From contig JADHUQ010000147.1 of NCBI GenBank assembly GCA_016784425.1, forward strand, positions 1-5,661: a stretch of 5,661 bases of DNA, given 5' to 3'. The DNA is from Candidatus Delongbacteria bacterium. GTDB taxonomy: Bacteria; CAIWAD01; BS150m-G50. The notes beneath the pieces were generated by a model that saw nothing but the letters and a program-made list of their open reading frames with translations, had not been told where the DNA came from and made no database searches. Position numbers and translations under genes: made by a program. This document shows, one piece after another, positions 1-5,661 of this stretch (its first letter is position 1; every line of letters begins with the position of its first letter).

Positions 1-1221
1 GGTGGTGTAGCTGCCTTCTCCCTGGATGAAGGGGTGATCTCCCCCGGCGGTGTAGGTTATGACATCAACTGCGGTGTCCGCCTGCTGACCAGCCGGCTGC
101 AGCTGGAGGAGGTGCGACCCCACCTGCCGGAACTGCTGCGCACTCTTTTTCAGCAGATCCCGACCGGTGTCGGGGTGAGTGGTCCGCTGATCCTGAGTGA
201 ACCGGAATTGAAACGGGTATTACAGGAGGGTGCCGGCTGGGCGGTGAAGCGGGGCTATGGCAATCCTGCCGACCTGGAACGGATAGAGGAAAGTGGTTGC
301 ATGAGCACGGCGGATCCGCAGACGCTCAGCGCACGGGCACTCGCCCGGGGACGTCCCCAGCTGGGAACGCTTGGCAGCGGTAATCACTTTGTTGAAATCG
401 GTTATGTCGACCAGGTTTTTGACCAGGTGGCTGCGTCACGCCTGGGACTGCGGAGCGGTCAGATAACTGTGACAATCCACACCGGATCACGCGGTCTGGG
501 ACACCAGGTTTGCGATGACTCCATCCACCGGATGTTGCGGGCAAGTGAGAAATACCATATTACCCTGCCGGACCGTCAACTCTGTTGTGCCCCACTCGCT
601 TCACCGGAAGGACAGCAGTACCTGAGCGCCATGAATTGTGCGGTCAACTTCGGTTTCGCCAATCGACAGATTCTGACACACCTGGTACGTCAGGGTCTGC
701 GCCAGGGATTGCGCTTATCCGAGCGTGACGCTGCCCTGGTCACACTCTATGAGGTGGCTCACAACATCGCCAAAATCGAAGAGCATCTGGTGGCAGGTAA
801 ACCGCAACAGGTCTGTGTCCACCGTAAGGGGGCCACCCGTGCTTTCGGACCGGGTCATCCGGCTCTTCCTGCCGACATCAGGGATCTGGGCCAGCCGGTA
901 TTGATACCGGGTGACATGGGTCGTTACTCCTGGGTGATGCTGGGTACAGCAGCTGCAATGACTGCATCTTTCGGTTCCGCCTGTCATGGAGCCGGACGAT
1001 TGCTGAGCCGGCGACAGGCAGTGAAAATTGCCCGGGGTCGCTCGATCATCGACGAACTCTCCGCCGAGGGTATCAGGATCATGGCGCGCAGCAAAAGTAC
1101 AATTGCCGAGGAGATGCCCGCCGCGTACAAGGATGTGGCACAGGTTGCCGCGGCGGTAGAAGAGGCGGGTATCGCCCGCAGTGTGGCCAGGCTGCGACCG
1201 CTGGCGGTACTCAAAGGTTGA
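1..1221 (+). CDS. rtcB: RNA-splicing ligase RtcB (5'-truncated by window edge)
   Basis: GTP- and Mn2+-dependent RNA ligase that joins 2',3'-cyclic-phosphate or 3'-phosphate ends to 5'-OH ends, acting in the cytoplasm in RNA repair or tRNA processing. The reading frame is open from base 1, giving 406 visible residues. The GTG at base 34 is not the true start, because the conserved frame continues upstream of it. Visible family signatures: GYDINCG (metal-binding Asp21/Cys24), GSGNHFVE (Asn128, His129, Glu132), HTGSRGLGHQ (His160), AHN (His254), HRKGATRAFGPG, CHGAGR (His329, the residue guanylylated in the family) and the C-terminal RPLAVLKG with the penultimate Lys405. These line up with Pyrococcus horikoshii Cys98, His203, His234, His329, His404 and Lys480 at a constant offset of 74-75, so about 74 N-terminal residues lie outside the window. 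All catalytic residues in view are intact. It converges with the SHOCT-like gene, leaving 7 nt between stops. Its upstream neighbours (archease or others) cannot be seen. Confidence 0.97.
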   Translation, partial: GGVAAFSLDEGVISPGGVGYDINCGVRLLTSRLQLEEVRPHLPELLRTLFQQIPTGVGVSGPLILSEPELKRVLQEGAGWAVKRGYGNPADLERIEESGCMSTADPQTLSARALARGRPQLGTLGSGNHFVEIGYVDQVFDQVAASRLGLRSGQITVTIHTGSRGLGHQVCDDSIHRMLRASEKYHITLPDRQLCCAPLASPEGQQYLSAMNCAVNFGFANRQILTHLVRQGLRQGLRLSERDAALVTLYEVAHNIAKIEEHLVAGKPQQVCVHRKGATRAFGPGHPALPADIRDLGQPVLIPGDMGRYSWVMLGTAAAMTASFGSACHGAGRLLSRRQAVKIARGRSIIDELSAEGIRIMARSKSTIAEEMPAAYKDVAQVAAAVEEAGIARSVARLRPLAVLKG

Positions 1222-1228
1222 CAGCAGA

Positions 1229-1612
1229 CTACTTCACATAGATCCGTACCTGTTTGCCGTTATCCTCCACCTCTACCAGATTACCCACTACGCCGTTTTT
1301 GACAGCATCGAACAGCTCGTCCAGGTTTATCTTTTCGCCGGCAACATCGACTACATCCTCCGGTACGAAACGCATTCCGACTTTAGCCAGCGCCAGTGGA
1401 ATACGCACATTTACCTTTTTACGGCCATGCTCCACTACCTCGATGTAGATCATACGCGGCTTCCTGAACACCCCAGCCCGTTTCGCTGGCAGGTCAAAGT
1501 TATCCTGATCTTGCGGTTGCTGGTTCAGAGCGTCCAGCAACTGCTGCGCCTCTTCAACCGTCACTTTACCCTCAGCGACCATTTCCAATACCTGCTTTCG
1601 CTCATTCTCCAT
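1229..1612 (-). CDS. SHOCT-like domain protein, partner of DUF2089 regulator
   Basis: Small, highly charged, presumably cytoplasmic protein of 127 residues with no signal peptide or membrane segment. Residues 5-29 form a predicted two-helix module (VLEMVAEGKVTVEEAQQLLD) of the SHOCT-like type found at the N-terminus of YvlB/LiaX proteins and at the C-terminus of DUF2089 proteins. A Gln/Asp-rich linker (about 30-45) follows, then a basic-start C-terminal domain (about 50-127) with the motif KVNVRIPLALAKVG, the acidic stretch INLDELFDAVKNG and a final LVEVEDNGKQVRIYVK. That arrangement is recurrent in uncharacterised SHOCT-like proteins. The frame stays open upstream to an ATG at 1678, but the ATG at 1612 is preferred: GGAAGGAG lies 6 nt before it and the conserved domain begins directly after it. 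It overlaps the end of the DUF2089 gene by 11 nt, indicating co-transcription and probable translational coupling. Related modules are tied to envelope-stress control in Firmicutes; extending that role here is inference. Molecular function is unknown. Confidence 0.85.
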   Translation of the reverse strand: MENERKQVLEMVAEGKVTVEEAQQLLDALNQQPQDQDNFDLPAKRAGVFRKPRMIYIEVVEHGRKKVNVRIPLALAKVGMRFVPEDVVDVAGEKINLDELFDAVKNGVVGNLVEVEDNGKQVRIYVK

Positions 1613-1994
1613 GAGTATCTCCTTCCGTTGATTCTCCCCGCAGTTGGCGAACTGCCTCCTGTGGGTCGATTCTACCATTGCTTAAATCGCTCAAAACCCT
1701 GTTTTCATCCACCGTGGGCAGGGTTGCTTCAACCTCCACCTCCTTGCCCAGCTGCTCCACAATCCGGCGCAGCCGTGACTTGACGGTCGGATAGGAGATC
1801 CGCAACCGTTTTTCCACCTGTTTGATACTCCCACTGCAAATCAGGAAGGTAATCACGAAGTCCTCCTCCTCCTCACCCAGCACATCAAAAACACGTGGAG
1901 GGAAGCTGCCGGTGACACCACTGCCACAGGCGGAACAGGCGTAACTGCTGATTACCATACGGCTATCGCAGACGGGACATTTTCCATTGAACAT
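1602..1994 (-). CDS. DUF2089 family zinc-ribbon/HTH putative transcriptional regulator
   Basis: Protein of 130 residues. An N-terminal zinc ribbon is visible as Cys6-x2-Cys9 and Cys20-x2-Cys23. The central region (about 45-83) contains a helix-turn-helix resembling sigma-factor region 4 (SIKQVEKRLRISYPTVKSRL, positions 56-75), so DNA binding is likely. The C-terminal segment (VLSDLSNGRIDPQEAVRQLR, 100-119) is the SHOCT-like helical module also found at the start of the next gene. This domain order matches the DUF2089 family, whose members are mostly uncharacterised. An in-frame ATG at 2027 would add 11 residues, but it lies inside the promoter spacer. The ATG at 1994 follows an AAAGGAGGT Shine-Dalgarno and begins directly with the conserved MFNGKCPVC. 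It is the first gene of a two-gene operon driven by the promoter at 2014-2042. Autoregulation is plausible given the HTH and the AT-rich inverted repeats at the promoter, but is not shown. Confidence 0.88.
   Translation of the reverse strand: MFNGKCPVCDSRMVISSYACSACGSGVTGSFPPRVFDVLGEEEEDFVITFLICSGSIKQVEKRLRISYPTVKSRLRRIVEQLGKEVEVEATLPTVDENRVLSDLSNGRIDPQEAVRQLRGESTEGDTHGE
1619..1626 (-). promoter_or_regulatory. Ribosome binding site of the SHOCT-like gene
   Basis: GGAAGGAG sits 6 nt before the ATG at 1612 and lies inside the last codons of the DUF2089 gene. It decides the start of the downstream gene against the earlier in-frame ATG at 1678, and allows reinitiation or independent initiation at the overlap. 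Confidence 0.75.
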
Positions 1995-1997
1995 AAG

Positions 1998-2006
1998 ACC
2001 TCCTTT
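1998..2006 (-). promoter_or_regulatory. Strong Shine-Dalgarno of the DUF2089 gene
   Basis: AAAGGAGGT, a near-perfect anti-16S match, lies 3 nt before the ATG at 1994 (4 nt counted from GGAGG). The spacing is slightly short but workable. It fixes the start at 1994 rather than at the ATG at 2027. Confidence 0.8.
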
Positions 2007-2013
2007 GCGGTGT

Positions 2014-2042
2014 ATATTAATTTTCAATATTCATTATGTCAA
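2014..2042 (-). promoter_or_regulatory. Near-consensus sigma-70 promoter of the DUF2089/SHOCT operon
   Basis: On the minus strand TTGACA (2042-2037) is followed by a 17-nt spacer and TAATAT (2019-2014): a perfect -35, optimal spacing and a one-mismatch -10. The sequence upstream of the -35 (to about 2080) is A/T-rich and could act as an UP element. Transcription would start near 2006-2008, leaving a leader of only about 12-14 nt, barely more than the Shine-Dalgarno. Two short inverted repeats (2014-2030 and 2060-2074) overlap or flank the promoter and are possible operator sites. Confidence 0.72.
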
Positions 2043-2210
2043 GTATTTTCTCTTCCATCATTAATTATCTTAATATATTGGCTTGCGTTCAGACATTTCA
2101 GGGTGATGTGTCCTGCCATTGCCAGGTCAGCCACAGCGTATAGTTGAGGTGACGGTTCTGATACCACCGGAGGATTCAGGGTTTGTTATCCGGGCGGGCG
2201 AACTTGCGTT

Positions 2211-4298
2211 TCAGTTATGCCAGCGTAAAAGCAGGTTGAAAAGGCGTAAAGGTTCCACCCGCCGCTCGAGGCGTTGCAGATCCTGGTTGAAGAGATTGTC
2301 GATCCGCAACAGCAGTTCACAACTGTCCAGTTGCCGACCGATGGCTAAGGAGGTCAGGGTGTAGTGATCGAGGGCACGGAAGCCCTGGGAGAGATGGGAG
2401 GTATTAGAGGCCAGCGTGTACTGGCGACTGCCGTATTGCAGGGTCAGGTCGGAAAAATACTCACCCCGGTCGATGGAAACACGCAGATAGCCCGCAACCA
2501 GCTGCCGCAGTGGGAGAATCAGCCCCTCGTTGATATGGCCGGAGGTGTCGTTACGGGGATCCTGCAACTGCAGACTCCCGCTGATCTCAGCCTGACGGGG
2601 CAATTGATAACGGGCATAGCAGGTCAGCAGCTGGATACGAGCCCGGTCGAGATTCGCCGGCCGATAGATATTACCCTTACCCCGTTGCCAGCGAATCAGG
2701 TCGCGTGCCAGTTTATGGGAATACTCCAGTTGCCAGATCAGGCGGCGGCCTGTCTGCAGCCAACCGATCCGCAGATCGACAAACTGCTCCGGCTTCAGGT
2801 CGGGATTTCCCCGCACCTGGAATGATTCCAGCGGAAATTGAGTCATGAAGGTGGGGTAATGCAAGCCCTGTTCTACACTGAGGTGTAACTGGCCGGGACC
2901 CAGCTTGCTGTGAGTGCGGATACCGAGGAAAGGATCGTGACGATAGTGCGGTTCCAGAATGGCAGACAGACCGGTTTCAACCTCCAGCTCCGGTAACAGT
3001 TGAAACGAGGGGATAGTGAATACCCCCCCACCCCGCAATTGACGGCGTCTCCCCCTGCTATCCTCAACGGCAGCGGTTTCGTCGACAAAGCGGTATTGAT
3101 TATCGACCGCGGAAAAATAGAGCCGCCCGCCTGACGGATGCCATTCCCAACCCAGACCTGTATCCCGGTGACGATAACGGGATGCTACCGGGACCGGTGC
3201 ATTGGGGGTGGCTGTAGCGTCATAACGCATCGCCTGTTCCTGGCTGTAAAGCTGCCAGTTCTGACGGCCAATACTCCAACTGCAACTGGCAGACAGTCGT
3301 CGTGAGGTATGCCTGAGATCACTGCTGCCGGGATCATCAATCAAAGGGGGTAATCCCTGCTCCACCACGGCTGCGGCACCACGTAGTTTCAGCTGTTGCC
3401 GCTGCCAACCCAGAGCTGCGTCCACCTGTCGCTGATCGTTATTGGTCTGGCGGATCAACCGGTTATCTGCGGCGGGATCATGAAACGGATAGGCGCCGCC
3501 GGAATAATCACCGCTACCGCTGTAACTCCAGCCCCGATAGCTTCTGGCAAAACCGACAGTGACATCCGGTATCGAACCGATACCCAGATAACTGCTGTTC
3601 CCCTCAGGGTACTCCGAAGTGATAAAATTGACAACACCGCCTCCACTGCTGCCGAAGAGGGTCTGTCCGGCACCCCGGATCACCTCGACCCGGTCGGCGT
3701 CGGTCAGCGAAACCGACTCCAGGTCGACGCTTTCAGATCCACCCGGATTGAGGGGGATACCGTCCACACAGATCAGTACCTGCTGCGGTGTACAGCCATC
3801 CAGTGAGATACGGGTACCACCGCTGCTGGATTGTTGCAGCAGGACGCCCGGTATCTCCCGGAGTCTCCGGTAGATGGTCTCACTGTCCGCAGCCGGTGGC
3901 AGTTGTTGACGGAAAACCGGTCGACCCGCCTCCAACTGCAGCGAACCAGCCCTGATGGTCACCACCAGGCTGTCACGGCTCCAGACCCGCTCAGTTAACT
4001 CCACCAGTAACTGCGGATTCTGGTAAGCTGAAACCGGCAGTTGCCTGATGGTCCGGGGGTGATAGGCGATGTGTTGGATCTCGATAGTATAGACGCCATC
4101 GGGCAGATCCGACAATTGGAAGTAACCGTTGGGATCGCTGCTGGTGCCGCGGTTGATCTGCGGAATTGTGATGGCGGCACCCACAATAGTGGCACCGCTA
4201 CTCGCATCGACAACCCGGCCACCCAGCGAACCGGTCGCGCCACCGAGGGTAGCTGTCAGCAGCAGAAAGAGGAGGGTGAGAGCCAGTTGACGCAACAT
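2211..4298 (-). CDS. TonB-dependent outer-membrane receptor with carboxypeptidase-regulatory-like domain
   Basis: Outer-membrane active transporter of 695 residues, energised by TonB-ExbBD. Domains in order: a Sec signal peptide (1 to about 21, MLRQLALTLLFLLL core, probable cleavage after Ala21, no lipobox); a CarboxypepD_reg-like beta-sandwich (about 24-100, GGRVVDASSGATIVGAAI and DPNGYFQLSDLPDGVYTIEI); a TonB-box-like DSLVVT (109-114) close to that of BtuB; a plug (about 125-235, with IPGVLLQQ, VLICVDGIPLN, VEVIRGAGQTLFGSSGGGVVNFIT); and a beta-barrel (about 236-695, with RGNPDLKPEQ at 496-505 and IDNLFNQDLQRL near the end). The barrel is intact but ends RLFNLLLRWHN, without the usual terminal aromatic residue. 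The ligand cannot be read from the sequence; the small barrel and TonB box resemble BtuB/CirA-type receptors more than large SusC proteins, and no SusD is visible. The start at 4298 gives a good signal peptide but lacks a Shine-Dalgarno. It follows the propeller gene by 58 nt and is probably co-transcribed with it. Confidence 0.93.
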   Translation of the reverse strand: MLRQLALTLLFLLLTATLGGATGSLGGRVVDASSGATIVGAAITIPQINRGTSSDPNGYFQLSDLPDGVYTIEIQHIAYHPRTIRQLPVSAYQNPQLLVELTERVWSRDSLVVTIRAGSLQLEAGRPVFRQQLPPAADSETIYRRLREIPGVLLQQSSSGGTRISLDGCTPQQVLICVDGIPLNPGGSESVDLESVSLTDADRVEVIRGAGQTLFGSSGGGVVNFITSEYPEGNSSYLGIGSIPDVTVGFARSYRGWSYSGSGDYSGGAYPFHDPAADNRLIRQTNNDQRQVDAALGWQRQQLKLRGAAAVVEQGLPPLIDDPGSSDLRHTSRRLSASCSWSIGRQNWQLYSQEQAMRYDATATPNAPVPVASRYRHRDTGLGWEWHPSGGRLYFSAVDNQYRFVDETAAVEDSRGRRRQLRGGGVFTIPSFQLLPELEVETGLSAILEPHYRHDPFLGIRTHSKLGPGQLHLSVEQGLHYPTFMTQFPLESFQVRGNPDLKPEQFVDLRIGWLQTGRRLIWQLEYSHKLARDLIRWQRGKGNIYRPANLDRARIQLLTCYARYQLPRQAEISGSLQLQDPRNDTSGHINEGLILPLRQLVAGYLRVSIDRGEYFSDLTLQYGSRQYTLASNTSHLSQGFRALDHYTLTSLAIGRQLDSCELLLRIDNLFNQDLQRLERRVEPLRLFNLLLRWHN

Positions 4299-4356
4299 GA
4301 TGAAAGCTAAGCGGCGCCGGGACGACGGGCAAGAGAAACGGTGCCGGGGCTGTCTC
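4299..4356 (-). other. Short gap between propeller gene and receptor gene
   Basis: These 58 nt contain no recognisable promoter and no Shine-Dalgarno before the receptor ATG. A weak potential hairpin overlaps the upstream stop codon: GAGAGAC (4358-4352) can pair with GTTTCTC (4339-4333) over a 12-nt loop, with one G-U pair. It is not followed by a T-run, so it is not called a terminator. Co-transcription of the two genes is the simplest reading. Confidence 0.45.
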
Positions 4357-5661
4357 TCACCTGATCAGGATAAACCGTTGTACTTCATTCCGTTCGTTAC
4401 CGCTGGCTTGCAGGAAGTAGCAGCCGGCAGGCAATCCCCGCAACGGTATAGTTAACTCACCGGCAGATACCGGCAGCGCCAGGGTCTCGATCAATTGCCC
4501 CCCAAGATTGAAAAGGCTTACCTTTGTCGGCATGATGGTGTTCAATTCGAAGCTTACATAATTCCCGGTCACAACGGGACCAGGAACGATACGCAGCGCG
4601 GGCTCTTTGTCAGTTGATTTTTCAGAGAGGAACGGTGTAGTTATCACCTGCTGTGGGCGTGAATCTTCCCACCTGTCGGTCTGCGCAGGCTCCTCCTGCT
4701 GGTAGATGATCAGCCCGCTGGAACGGAGGACCACCAGCTTCTGGTCGACAAATCCAACCTGCTCGACCCGGCCGCAGCCTTCGAGGATGCTCTCTTCCCC
4801 TAACTCATCTCTGCCTGGATGATAACGCAGCAACAGCAGGACGCCATCAACTCTACCCACCGCCAGGCTGTTCCCCCAACTGTCCAGACAGCGTCCACCG
4901 TTCAGGGGTAGCAGCAGGACAGGATCTCTCCCAGCGGGATCCGCCCGCCAGATACCGGCGGGATTCAACATGAACAGTCGTCCGGCGCTGTAAGCGGCTG
5001 CGCGCAAATCCACCAGTTGCACCTCGGTGATCGATACCAGGTGACCATCAGCTGCAGGTTGAAAAAGCTGCAATCGATCCTGTTCGGTCAGGACCAGGAG
5101 GTTCTCCCCGCAGCGACGCAATCGCGCGGCATCCTCCAGGGGTATCTCCTGCAGCGTCATGCCGTAGCGGTCCATCAATCGCAGTTTGTCCCGCCAGAGG
5201 ATGACCAACCTGCCATGATAGTTGAAACCATCCAACACCCCTGTCTCCAGCGAGAGGGTGCCGCCATTGATGTAGAGATCATTATTCCGGTAATCCCACC
5301 AGAGGCTGCTGTCGGTTACATTCAACAATCCATCCGGTGTCAGGTGAAAACGTCCCCCGCTGGTGAGCAACTGGACGGCTGTGGCTGTCTCCTCATGCAG
5401 ATGAAAGAGTCGGGTACGATTCAGTTCTGTCAACAGCAGACGATGATCAACCAGCTCTACCCGACGGATCAGCCCCCCCGCCACCCAGACCGGTTCCCCA
5501 GAAACTGCCTCCTCGCACCTGAGACTCCAGAGTATGCCGTTCGCGGTTGCGACCATCAGGCGGCCTGCTCCGTTCACCATTTGCTGGGGTGTGCCATCCC
5601 CGCATGAAAAACCACTGTCCCTCACAGTCCACACACCCCCCTGTCCGGTGGCAAAAAGCAG
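4357..5661 (-). CDS. Beta-propeller-like protein with C-terminal T9SS type A / FlgD-Ig-like sorting domain (5'-truncated)
   Basis: The frame is open to the window edge, giving 434 visible C-terminal residues. A GTG at 5634 is possible, but the residues before it (LLFATGQGGVWTV) already fit the repeat pattern, so the true start probably lies outside. About nine degenerate repeats of roughly 38 residues are visible, each a hydrophobic strand, a turn and a second strand, for example GRLMVATANGILWSLR, DGLLNVTDSSLWWDYR, GRLFMLNPAGIWRADP and QKLVVLRSSGLIIYQQ, near visible residues 1, 34, 73, 110, 150, 186, 227, 264 and 307. This indicates a beta-propeller-type fold. A polar linker (about 322-352) leads to an 80-residue C-terminal domain (LRIVPGPVVTGNYVSFEL, VSLFNLGGQLIETL, LPAGCYFLQASG, QRFILIR) typical of T9SS type A sorting or FlgD-Ig-like domains. 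The protein is presumably exported and perhaps surface-attached; its signal peptide is not visible. The domain plan recalls PorZ, a T9SS attachment component, but sequence alone does not establish that. It lies directly upstream of the TonB-dependent receptor. Confidence 0.82.
   Translation of the reverse strand: MLFATGQGGVWTVRDSGFSCGDGTPQQMVNGAGRLMVATANGILWSLRCEEAVSGEPVWVAGGLIRRVELVDHRLLLTELNRTRLFHLHEETATAVQLLTSGGRFHLTPDGLLNVTDSSLWWDYRNNDLYINGGTLSLETGVLDGFNYHGRLVILWRDKLRLMDRYGMTLQEIPLEDAARLRRCGENLLVLTEQDRLQLFQPAADGHLVSITEVQLVDLRAAAYSAGRLFMLNPAGIWRADPAGRDPVLLLPLNGGRCLDSWGNSLAVGRVDGVLLLLRYHPGRDELGEESILEGCGRVEQVGFVDQKLVVLRSSGLIIYQQEEPAQTDRWEDSRPQQVITTPFLSEKSTDKEPALRIVPGPVVTGNYVSFELNTIMPTKVSLFNLGGQLIETLALPVSAGELTIPLRGLPAGCYFLQASGNERNEVQRFILIR

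Larger units (their letters stand above)
1995..2210. other. Intergenic region between the receptor and the DUF2089 operon
   Basis: This 216-bp stretch is in two parts. The part next to DUF2089 (about 2011-2080) is strikingly AT-rich and holds the promoter. The part next to the receptor stop (about 2081-2210) has ordinary GC-rich composition, and I find no convincing coding sequence or GC hairpin followed by a T-run in it. Read-through from the receptor gene into the DUF2089 operon is therefore possible. A near-direct repeat (CTTGCGTTTCAG at 2203-2214, CTTGCGTTCAG at 2082-2092) brackets the GC-rich part. Confidence 0.6.

Noticed and set aside
34..36. GTG as the start of rtcB
   Set aside because: Open, family-like sequence continues upstream to base 1, and the constant 74-75 residue offset to known RtcB shows the gene is cut by the window edge.
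1181..1783. 200-residue plus-strand open frame opposite the DUF2089/SHOCT genes
   Set aside because: It is antisense to two well-supported genes, starts inside rtcB, lacks a recognisable domain, and has the composition of a complementary-strand shadow.
2104..2118. CCTGCCATTGCCAGG-like near-palindrome as an operator or terminator stem
   Set aside because: Only the outer 4 bp pair properly and there is no T-run, so it is not distinguishable from chance.
2098..2175. Short minus-strand open stretch downstream of the receptor reading like a beta-strand (YTLWLTWQWQ)
   Set aside because: Only 25 codons between two stops, in a different frame from the receptor, with no start codon; it could be a relic, but nothing supports it beyond alternating hydrophobicity.
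4333..4358. Hairpin overlapping the propeller stop codon as an intrinsic terminator
   Set aside because: The stem is 7 bp with one G-U pair and is followed by TTGCCCG, not a T-run, so it does not meet the usual terminator pattern.
5017..5607. 196-residue plus-strand open frame opposite the propeller gene
   Set aside because: It lies wholly antisense to a supported gene, has no ribosome binding site, and its composition mirrors the opposite strand.
5632..5634. GTG as the start of the propeller protein
   Set aside because: Residues upstream in frame fit the repeat pattern and no signal peptide follows the GTG, so the gene is probably truncated at the window edge.

Overview
The window fits a Gram-negative bacterium of the Fibrobacteres-Chlorobi-Bacteroidetes (FCB) superphylum or a related candidate phylum. 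It holds a TonB-dependent outer-membrane receptor with an N-terminal carboxypeptidase-regulatory-like domain, next to a beta-propeller protein whose C-terminus resembles the type IX secretion (T9SS type A) sorting or FlgD-Ig-like domain. That combination is typical of the group. A DUF2089/SHOCT-like pair, better known from Firmicutes but spread more widely, sits beside them. Lineage is inferred from gene content only. The coding DNA is GC-rich by eye, with one sharply AT-rich island at about 2011-2080.

Layout. At the left edge, on the plus strand, is the 3' five-sixths of rtcB (RNA-splicing ligase), cut by the window boundary. Everything else is on the minus strand. In order of transcription, from the right edge leftwards, these are: a 5'-truncated propeller protein with a C-terminal sorting-like domain (5661-4357); a TonB-dependent receptor (4298-2211); an intergenic stretch with a near-consensus sigma-70 promoter; a DUF2089 zinc-ribbon/HTH protein (1994-1602); and a small SHOCT-like protein (1612-1229) overlapping it by 11 nt. 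The last gene converges on rtcB with only 7 nt between the stop codons.

How the genes may work together. The propeller protein and receptor are 58 nt apart and probably form one transcriptional unit for a cell-surface function, with the propeller protein exported and possibly surface-anchored and the receptor importing an unknown ligand. The DUF2089/SHOCT pair has its own strong promoter and strong Shine-Dalgarno sequences and looks like a two-gene regulatory module. Both proteins carry the same short helical 'G-[RK]-[IV]-x3-EA' motif, which suggests that they interact. No RNA gene, CRISPR array, insertion sequence or convincing intrinsic terminator was seen. No wholly new system is demonstrated. 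The least understood parts are the DUF2089/SHOCT module and the propeller/receptor pair.
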